Assembly: GCA_030632305.1 (NCBI GenBank) | Contig: DAOVUZ010000040.1 | Coordinates: 1 to 6,222 of the forward strand | Direction of reading: 5' to 3' | Length of the DNA stretch: 6,222 nt | Source of the DNA: Dehalococcoidales bacterium | GTDB lineage: Bacteria; Chloroflexota; Dehalococcoidia; Dehalococcoidales; DAOVUZ01 | Shown here: piece after piece, positions 1-5,113 of the stretch | Position numbering within the stretch: position 1 is the first letter of the stretch | Layout of the letters: each line of letters begins with the position of its first letter | The notes under the pieces: generated by a model | The model's input: only the letters and a program-made list of their open reading frames with translations | The model's database searches: none | Told to the model about the DNA's origin: nothing | Translations under genes and position numbers: made by a program

Positions 1-906
1 AAAGGGGGGTTGGGCAATACTCATTTTGCTTCGTCTATCAATCAAGCGCCCCAGATTGCTCAGAAGGGAGAGGCCGGGGAGGAGTATTCCCTGATACTGG
101 AGTTGAGGCTTATTGCCGATGTTGGCATTATCGGTTATCCTAATGTAGGTAAGTCTACCATGCTGGCAGCGGCTTCAGCCGCTAAACCTAAGATTGCTGG
201 CTATCCGTTCACTACCTGTGAACCTGTTTTGGGTGTGGTTGAGGTCGGTCAACAAAGCTTTGTCCTGGCTGAGATTCCAGGGTTGATAGATGGCGCTCAC
301 CTGGGCCGGGGTCTGGGACACGATTTTCTGCGCCATATTGTGCGTACCAAAATGCTTATTCATCTGGTGGATGGTAGCTCGGCGTCTCCGGCTGAAGATA
401 TGATACAGGTAAATACTGAGCTCAGCTTATTTGATTCGGCTCTGGCTAAAAAGCCCCAGCTTGTGGTGGTAAACAAGATTGACTTGCCCCAGGTGCAGGC
501 TCGGTTAGCCGAGATAAAGGATGCCTTTAAATCTGCTGGAACTGGAGTCCTTTTCATTTCGGCGGCGACTGGTGATGGCGTTTCTGAGCTTATGGCGGGA
601 ACTATAAAGATGTTGGATGAGGTTACTTGTCTTGGGCGAAAAGACGATGAGAAGGTTCCGAAGAAGGTTTTTCGTCCTCAGCCCAGGAGTATTGGCGCCA
701 GTGTGCATAAGGAAGGGGATACTTTTGTCGTCGTGGCGCCTGAACTAGAGCGCATTGTAGCCAGGACGGATATGACCAGCCCCGGAGTGCATCGGCAGCT
801 CAAAAGGCAACTCGCCAGGTTAGAGGTGGTTAGGGCTTTGGAGAAGGCGGGGATTAAGCCAGGTGATAGGGTTCGTTGTGGCAATTTAGAATGGGAGTGG
901 GAGTAG
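1..906 (+). CDS. obgE: Obg-family ribosome-associated GTPase, 5' end outside the window
   Basis: Obg/CgtA is a GTPase that binds the large ribosomal subunit and takes part in 50S assembly and stress control; family members also bind ppGpp. The reading frame is open from base 1 (K-G-G-L-G-N-T-H-F), so the TTG at 10 is an internal leucine and the gene begins upstream. The visible 301 codons hold the end of the glycine-rich Obg fold, then the G domain: P-loop GYPNVGKST at 133-159, switch I YPFTT, G3 ExPG at 271-282, G4 NKID at 472-483 and G5 SA at 559-564. The C-terminal OCT domain starts near base 670 and ends in the usual GDRVRCGN-type segment and an acidic/tryptophan tail. Full-length Obg is usually about 420 residues, so roughly 120 are missing upstream. 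One oddity is that the G3 aspartate is glutamate. It stops one base before nadD, implying co-transcription. The family assignment is secure. Confidence 0.96.
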   Translation, partial: KGGLGNTHFASSINQAPQIAQKGEAGEEYSLILELRLIADVGIIGYPNVGKSTMLAAASAAKPKIAGYPFTTCEPVLGVVEVGQQSFVLAEIPGLIDGAHLGRGLGHDFLRHIVRTKMLIHLVDGSSASPAEDMIQVNTELSLFDSALAKKPQLVVVNKIDLPQVQARLAEIKDAFKSAGTGVLFISAATGDGVSELMAGTIKMLDEVTCLGRKDDEKVPKKVFRPQPRSIGASVHKEGDTFVVVAPELERIVARTDMTSPGVHRQLKRQLARLEVVRALEKAGIKPGDRVRCGNLEWEWE

Positions 907-907
907 A

Positions 908-1519
908 ATGAATATAGGGGTGCTGGGGGGAACCTTTGACCCCATCCATTTGGGGCATCTCGTTGTGGCTGATGAGGTGAAAGCCCGGCTGGATCTGGCT
1001 GAAATTCTGTTTGTTCCTGCTGGTCAGCCGTGGCTAAAGGTGAATAGCCCTATTTTGGCTGCCGAGCACCGTGTCCAGATGCTGAGCCTCGCCCTTGGCG
1101 GGAAACCTTACTTCAAACTGTCTACTATGGAGATAGAGAGAGCTGGTCCATCGTATAGCATTGATACCCTTGCCGAGCTTAAGGGTCAACTCGATGCTGA
1201 AGACAAGCTGTTTTTCATTTTAGGTTGGGATAATCTGGCTCAGCTCCCGCAGTGGCGGGAGCCAGCACGACTGGTGGAGTTGTGTCGCCTGGTGGCAGTC
1301 CCCAGGGTAGGCTATCCCGCCCCCGACCTTGCATTGCTGGAAAAGAGTATCCCTGGGTTGTCTCAGGCAACTATTGTGCTTGACACACCACATATAGATA
1401 TCACTGCCTCCGTAATCAGAAACCGAGTTGCCCAGGGCTTATCCGTTCACCACCTCGTCCCCGAGCCGGTGGAGGGGTATATCAGGGAACACGGACTGTA
1501 TATTACACAGCAAGGCTAG
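908..1519 (+). CDS. nadD: Nicotinate-nucleotide adenylyltransferase
   Basis: NadD transfers AMP from ATP to nicotinate mononucleotide, giving deamido-NAD in the cytoplasm, the step shared by de novo and salvage NAD synthesis. The 203-residue protein is of normal length and opens directly with the nucleotidyltransferase signature: GGTFDP at residues 7-12 and HxGH at 14-17. Further family landmarks are the PAGQPWLK segment (36-43), AEHRVQML (51-58), GPSYSIDTL (79-87), the FILGWDNLAQLPQW block (102-115) and the C-terminal ITASVIR (164-170), a variant of the usual ISSTxIR. In the GWDN block, Trp and Asn stand where GADS-like residues are common. The ATG start is supported by GGGAG at 893-897, ten bases upstream and inside the end of obgE. 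Translation is probably coupled to obgE, whose stop is one base away. The ribosome silencing factor gene rsfS, often found after nadD, is not here; the next gene is convergent gyrB. Confidence 0.95.
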   Translation: MNIGVLGGTFDPIHLGHLVVADEVKARLDLAEILFVPAGQPWLKVNSPILAAEHRVQMLSLALGGKPYFKLSTMEIERAGPSYSIDTLAELKGQLDAEDKLFFILGWDNLAQLPQWREPARLVELCRLVAVPRVGYPAPDLALLEKSIPGLSQATIVLDTPHIDITASVIRNRVAQGLSVHHLVPEPVEGYIREHGLYITQQG

Positions 1520-1527
1520 GTTTGAAT

Positions 1528-1560
1528 GGGGGCTGGTAGCCAGTCGCTAACGGTTAGCCC
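1528..1560. terminator. Inverted repeats between convergent nadD and gyrB; possible bidirectional terminator
   Basis: The 41-base gap between two convergent stop codons contains two small hairpin-forming units. CTGG-TAG-CCAG lies at 1533-1543, and GCTAAC-G-GTTAGC, a perfect 6-base inverted repeat around one base, at 1546-1558. The outer parts (GGGCT at 1530-1534 and AGCCC at 1556-1560) can also pair, closing one larger imperfect stem. Position between convergent genes fits a shared transcription end. No T-rich tract follows on either strand, so this is not a canonical intrinsic terminator and the call is weak. Confidence 0.3.
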
Positions 1561-3492
1561 TTAAATATCCAGGTTCTTGACACTCTTGGCGTGGGCTTGG
1601 ATGAAGGCTTTGCGGGGCGGGACTTCGTCACCCATCAGGGTATGGAATATGAGGTCGGCTTTGGCGGCATCATCAATGCCTACTGCTACCAGGGTGCGGG
1701 TAGCCGGGTTCATCGTAGTCTCCCACAGTTGCTCAGCGCTCATCTCTCCCAGACCCTTGTAGCGCTGGACCTCTACCTTTTTCGCCTCTTTTAGCTTGCC
1801 CAGCACCTCTTCCCTTTCCTGTTCAGAGTAAATCCAGTGCTGGAGCTTGGTTGTTTTAATCCGGTAAAGGGGTGGCTGGGCAATAAACAGGTGCCCGTGG
1901 TTAATTAGCTCCACCATGTGTCGGAAGAAAAAGGTAAGTAGTAGGGTGCGAATGTGAGAGCCATCAACATCAGCGTCAGTCATCAGGATGACCTGGTGAT
2001 AACGGAGCTTTGACCAGTTAAATTCGTCGTCTATACCTGTCCCCAGAGCGGTAATGATGGCACGGATTTCTTCATGAGCCAGCATCTTATCTGACGGTGC
2101 CTTTTCCACATTAAGGATTTTGCCTCGCAGGGGCAATATAGCTTGGAAGCGACGATTCCGTCCCTGCTTGGCTGAGCCGCCGGCTGAGTCTCCCTCCACC
2201 AGATATAGCTCACAGTGGGAAGGCTCCTTCTCTGAGCAGTCAGCCAGCTTCCCGGGCAGGGTGGCGGTATCCAGGCTGCTCTTTCTGACAACTAAATCAC
2301 GAGCCTTCCTTGCTGCCTCTCTGGCTTTGGCAGCGGTGAGGCACTTCTCTATAATCCTTTTGGCTTCATCGGGGTGCTCCTCAAGGTAAAGGGATAGCCC
2401 CTCGCCGACGGCGCTCTCCACCAGGCTTTTGATTTCGGGGTTACCCAGCTTGGCTTTGGTCTGTCCCTCAAACTGTGGTTCGGGGAGCTTGACACTGATA
2501 ACGGCGGTAAGCCCTTCCCTGACATCATCCCCACCCAGGTTGGGCTCGTCCTCTTTGAGAAACTTGTTTTTATGGGCATAGTCATTAAGCACCCGGGTTA
2601 GTGCTGAACGGAAGCCAGTAAGGTGAGTGCCTCCATCAATAGTATTTACACAGTTAGCAAAGCTAAAGGTGGACTCGGCAAAACCATCATTATACTGAAG
2701 GGCGGTCTCAACTATTACGCCGTTTATCGGTTTAGCAATGTAAATAGGGTGGCGATGGCGGACTGCCCGGTTCCGATTAAGGTGGCGGATGAAGCCAGTA
2801 ATTCCACCCTCAAAATAGAAGGTCTTTTCACTGTCCTTCCTTTCATCCTTAAGACATATTTCCAGCTCCTTATTCAGGTAGGCCATCTCTCGCAGACGCT
2901 CACTCAGGGTATTGAAATCGTAGTTGACTCTACCGAATATTTCCTCGTCGGCGAGGAAGGTGATGGTGGTGCCGGTATCACTGGCCTGGCCAACCTCGGC
3001 TACCTCGCTCTGGGGTATGCCCTGCCTGTATTCCTGCTCGTACAGCTTGCCGTCGCGCTTGATATTGACTTTGAGCCAGGAGGAAAGAGCATTTACTACC
3101 GAGGCACCTACCCCATGCAAGCCACCTGATACCAGATAGGTATGGCCACCAAATTTTGCTCCAGCGTGGAGTGTGGTCATTACTGTCTCCAGGGCTGACA
3201 TATTGGTGGTAGGGTGAATCTCTACGGGAATGCCGCGCCCATCATCTTCCACCCTGATGGCATTATCTTGTCGAATGGTGACCACAATTTTGGTGCAGCA
3301 GCCAGCCATGGCTTCATCAATGCTGTTATAGGTAATCTCATAGACCAGATGGTGCAGCCCGCGCTGGTCAGTGCTGCCAATATACATCCCTGGTCGCCGG
3401 CGTATTGCTTCCCGCCCGCCCAGAACCTGGATATCCTCTGCCGTATACTCATTATTCAAAGGTTCAGTTGGAGGAGAGGTGTCCTGTGTCAT
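1561..3492 (-). CDS. gyrB: DNA gyrase subunit B
   Basis: GyrB is the ATPase and TOPRIM subunit of DNA gyrase (A2B2), which introduces negative supercoils. The 643-residue length matches the Gram-positive-type enzyme and lacks the insertion seen in the 804-residue E. coli protein. In order: the GHKL ATPase N-box E52-x3-N56-x2-D59, DDGRGIP (83-89), the ATP lid GGLHGVG (123-129), the transducer QTK loop (344-346), TOPRIM EGDSAGG (433-439), PLRGKILNVEKA (454-465), the metal-binding DADVDG (506-511), RYKGLGEM (577-584), and a typical NLDI ending. The QTKAKLGN and EKAPSDKML wording favours GyrB over ParE. One oddity is Tyr55, where E. coli GyrB has Asp45, next to the Mg2+-ligand asparagine. Arg146 matches E. 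coli Arg136, the aminocoumarin contact. The ATG start has AAAGGAG 12 bases upstream. The gene is downstream of hisS on the same strand but has its own predicted promoter. No gyrA is visible. Confidence 0.97.
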   Translation of the reverse strand: MTQDTSPPTEPLNNEYTAEDIQVLGGREAIRRRPGMYIGSTDQRGLHHLVYEITYNSIDEAMAGCCTKIVVTIRQDNAIRVEDDGRGIPVEIHPTTNMSALETVMTTLHAGAKFGGHTYLVSGGLHGVGASVVNALSSWLKVNIKRDGKLYEQEYRQGIPQSEVAEVGQASDTGTTITFLADEEIFGRVNYDFNTLSERLREMAYLNKELEICLKDERKDSEKTFYFEGGITGFIRHLNRNRAVRHRHPIYIAKPINGVIVETALQYNDGFAESTFSFANCVNTIDGGTHLTGFRSALTRVLNDYAHKNKFLKEDEPNLGGDDVREGLTAVISVKLPEPQFEGQTKAKLGNPEIKSLVESAVGEGLSLYLEEHPDEAKRIIEKCLTAAKAREAARKARDLVVRKSSLDTATLPGKLADCSEKEPSHCELYLVEGDSAGGSAKQGRNRRFQAILPLRGKILNVEKAPSDKMLAHEEIRAIITALGTGIDDEFNWSKLRYHQVILMTDADVDGSHIRTLLLTFFFRHMVELINHGHLFIAQPPLYRIKTTKLQHWIYSEQEREEVLGKLKEAKKVEVQRYKGLGEMSAEQLWETTMNPATRTLVAVGIDDAAKADLIFHTLMGDEVPPRKAFIQAHAKSVKNLDI

Positions 3493-3504
3493 AACCAGTC
3501 TTTA

Positions 3505-3511
3505 CTCCTTT
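3505..3511 (-). promoter_or_regulatory. Ribosome binding site of gyrB
   Basis: AAAGGAG read on the - strand, a good match to the anti-Shine-Dalgarno sequence, lies 12 bases before the gyrB ATG. The spacing is slightly long, but no nearer purine-rich motif exists and there is no alternative in-frame start close to it, so it supports the ATG at 3492. Confidence 0.7.
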
Positions 3512-3582
3512 GTTGGCATTGAGGACAAAAAGAGAACAGCAAATCGCGGTGTTGGGTTGAGATGGTGAGACCAGAGTAGCTT

Positions 3583-3632
3583 CTAGCTTTAATAGGAGAG
3601 GCTAGCCGATTATATGCAGTTAGTAAAGCTAG
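3583..3632 (-). repeat. Long inverted repeat and GCTAGC palindromes in the gyrB leader
   Basis: A perfect 9-base inverted repeat has arms CTAGCTTTA and TAAAGCTAG at 3583-3591 and 3624-3632, separated by 32 bases. Inside the loop is the 8-base palindrome GGCTAGCC (3600-3607), and the right arm overlaps a second GCTAGC (3628-3633). The GCTAG core therefore recurs three times in 50 bases. A further TATAAT-like hexamer on the - strand (3614-3609) lies in the loop, with only a poor -35. The element lies in the predicted untranslated leader of gyrB, so it could be an RNA hairpin or a protein-binding site. Function is not known from sequence. Confidence 0.5.
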
Positions 3633-3651
3633 CAAAGTGGTCATTTATATT

Positions 3652-3680
3652 ATTATAGCACAATTCAGCTACGAAGTGAA
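3652..3680 (-). promoter_or_regulatory. Predicted sigma-70-type promoter of gyrB
   Basis: On the - strand, TTCACT (3680-3675, 4 of 6 consensus bases) is followed after exactly 17 bases by a perfect TATAAT (3657-3652). TGC directly precedes the TATAAT and makes an extended -10. It begins 14 bases after the hisS stop codon. Initiation would be expected near 3645, giving a gyrB leader of about 150 bases. This suggests gyrB can be transcribed independently of hisS. Confidence 0.7.
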
Positions 3681-3693
3681 GGCGGGGAGGCTA

Positions 3694-4941
3694 TTACTTC
3701 AGTAGCCCTTCCAGTTCGCTGATAGGCACGGTTTTTTGCTCGGCGGTGGTCATATCCCGCAGTATCACCGTGCCGCTCTTTATTTCCTGCTCCCCGATAA
3801 TCACTGTATGATGGGCACCAAAAGTATTAGCCTGTCTCAATTGAGCTTTCAGACTCTTGGTGCCGATAGCTTCTATTACCCCGATGCCGGCTCGCCTGAG
3901 CGTGGACGCCAGCTTTATTGCCTCACCTCTGGCTTCATTGCCCACATAGGCGATAAAAACCTGTGGTCGGGGTAAAGCCGGGACGGAGATATTCTGCCTC
4001 TTTAGGTTGAGTATGATTCGCTCTATGCCAGCGGCGAAGCCGATAGCCGGGGTTGGCTTACCACCCAGTTCCTCAATCAGGTCATCATATCGTCCGCCCC
4101 CACCAACGGTGCTCTGGGCGCCTTCTGCCTCAGGCTGAATCTCAAATACTGTTCTGGTGTAGTAGTCCAGCCCCCGAACTAGGCAGTGGTTTACTACAAA
4201 GGGGAGGGCAAGCAAGTCGAGGTATTTTTTTAACTGGTTGAAGTGTTCATCACATTGTGGGCAGAGGTAGTCAATGCTTCTGGGGGCGGAATTAGCTATT
4301 TTCTGGCATGATGGCTTTTTGCAATCAAGCAAACGGAGTGGGTTTCTGTTTAGCCTGGTTTTACAATCTGGGCACAGCTGGCGGGTATAGTTAACATAAT
4401 AATCCTTCAGCCGAGCTAAATATTGCGGGCGGCACTGTTTACAACCGATGCTGTTGAGCTGTAATGACAGATTTTGGAGTCCTAGAGACAGAAAGAACTG
4501 CCATGCCATATCAATGACCTCGGCATCAAGGGCGGGGTCGTCATCGCCAATAGCTTCATAACCAAACTGATAGTGTTGGCGGTATCTTCCCGCCTGAGGT
4601 CTTTCGTATCTAAAAATAGAAGCTATGTAATATAGCTTTACCGGTTGTGGCAAATTGTGCATCCCGTGTTCCAGATAGGCTCGACACACCGGTGCCGTGC
4701 CCTCTGGTCTCAGGGTTATTTTGTTTCCCCCCTTATCTTGGAAGGTATACATTTCCTTTTCTACAATATCGGTTCCTTCGCCTGCGCTGCGAGAGAAAAG
4801 CTGGCTATCTTCGAAGGTCGGGGCATCAATCCGCTCGTAGCCATAGAGCTGACAGACATTAGCCACTTTTTGCTCTATATAGCGCCAGGATGCCTGCTCC
4901 TCGGGTAGAATGTCTGAGGTGCCGCGTGGTACTCGATACAA
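3694..4941 (-). CDS. hisS: Histidine--tRNA ligase
   Basis: HisRS charges tRNA-His in two steps through histidyl-adenylate; class II synthetases of this type act as dimers. Numbered from the GTG at 4956 (420 residues), the order is RGTSDILPEE near the N-terminus, TLRPEGTAP (81-89), motif 2 FRYERPQAGRYRQHYQFGYE (115-134), histidine-binding LVRGLDYYT (259-267), GGGGRYD (285-291), motif 3 AIGFAAGIERI (304-314) and an anticodon-binding domain from about 331. An intact catalytic site plus that domain argues for HisS, not the paralogue HisZ. The insertion domain has four cysteine pairs (172/175, 195/198, 212/217, 232/235), suggestive of metal binding and seen in other bacterial HisRS. I prefer the TTG at 4941 (415 residues, M-Y-R-V-P-R-G-T) because GGGGGG lies seven bases upstream. 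The GTG at 4956 has no room for a ribosome site and would leave a leader of about 8 bases from the predicted promoter. The start remains uncertain. Confidence 0.95.
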   Translation of the reverse strand: MYRVPRGTSDILPEEQASWRYIEQKVANVCQLYGYERIDAPTFEDSQLFSRSAGEGTDIVEKEMYTFQDKGGNKITLRPEGTAPVCRAYLEHGMHNLPQPVKLYYIASIFRYERPQAGRYRQHYQFGYEAIGDDDPALDAEVIDMAWQFFLSLGLQNLSLQLNSIGCKQCRPQYLARLKDYYVNYTRQLCPDCKTRLNRNPLRLLDCKKPSCQKIANSAPRSIDYLCPQCDEHFNQLKKYLDLLALPFVVNHCLVRGLDYYTRTVFEIQPEAEGAQSTVGGGGRYDDLIEELGGKPTPAIGFAAGIERIILNLKRQNISVPALPRPQVFIAYVGNEARGEAIKLASTLRRAGIGVIEAIGTKSLKAQLRQANTFGAHHTVIIGEQEIKSGTVILRDMTTAEQKTVPISELEGLLK

Positions 4942-4970
4942 ACCTAATCCCCCCACCTTTATTTTAAGCT

Positions 4971-5000
4971 AGAATACAGTATTGGGGGCAGATTTGTAAA
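4971..5000 (-). promoter_or_regulatory. Possible promoter of hisS
   Basis: On the - strand, TTTACA (5000-4995, 5 of 6 consensus bases) is followed after 18 bases by TATTCT (4976-4971, 4 of 6). Initiation near 4964 would leave about 23 bases before the TTG start at 4941 but only about 8 before the GTG at 4956. The -10 is mediocre, so this is a moderate prediction. No T-box-like leader is visible, and a leader this short could not hold one. Confidence 0.4.
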
Positions 5001-5031
5001 GGCGGAGTGAGGTCAATAAATAATCTCATAT

Positions 5032-5061
5032 TTTACATGAATAGCCGGATTAGGCTATACT
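5032..5061 (+). promoter_or_regulatory. Predicted promoter of relA
   Basis: TTTACA (5032-5037, 5 of 6 consensus bases) is separated by 18 bases from TATACT (5056-5061, 5 of 6). Initiation near 5068 would give a leader of about 45 bases. A second identical TATACT lies 11 bases further on (5067-5072) without a recognisable -35. The promoter is divergent from that of hisS and the two -35 regions are only about 30 bases apart. Confidence 0.55.
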
Positions 5062-5074
5062 TACGCTATACTTA
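5054..5074 (+). repeat. Tandem 10-base direct repeat over the relA -10 region
   Basis: GCTATACTTA occurs at 5054-5063 and again at 5065-5074 with one base between, a period of 11, close to one helical turn. Each copy contains the -10-like TATACT. It may give two alternative start positions or an operator bound on one DNA face; sequence alone cannot decide. Confidence 0.55.
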
Positions 5075-5095
5075 GAATATAACCCTGATAAGTTT

Positions 5096-5101
5096 GGGAG
5101 G
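5096..5101 (+). promoter_or_regulatory. Ribosome binding site that decides the relA start
   Basis: GGGAGG at 5096-5101 is a strong Shine-Dalgarno match. No ATG, GTG or TTG lies in frame between it and the TTG at 5114, so it selects that TTG at a 12-base spacing. The gyrB ribosome site has the same 12-base spacing. Confidence 0.65.
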
Positions 5102-5113
5102 AACTTCAAAAAG

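Noticed and set aside
10..12. TTG as the start of the Obg gene
   Set aside because: The frame is open upstream to base 1 and the residues K-G-G before it continue the conserved Obg glycine-rich segment, so the TTG is internal and the gene is cut by the window edge.
2623..3129. A 168-codon open frame on the + strand inside gyrB, with a P-loop-like GGLGKT string
   Set aside because: It is fully antisense to the highly conserved GyrB transducer and ATPase region, has no domain order or ribosome site to support it, and the GGLGKT string lacks the rest of a Walker ATPase.
3502..3519. A five-codon frame (M-P-T-K-E-stop) on the - strand overlapping the gyrB ribosome site
   Set aside because: It has no Shine-Dalgarno sequence of its own, and a frame this short arises easily by chance. 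It could be a leader peptide only if conserved in relatives.
3681..3693. A terminator after hisS
   Set aside because: The 13 bases between the hisS stop and the gyrB -35 hold no inverted repeat with a T tract, so read-through into gyrB cannot be excluded.
5078..5083. TATAAC as a third -10 for relA
   Set aside because: No -35-like hexamer lies 16-18 bases upstream, and it is close to the ribosome site.
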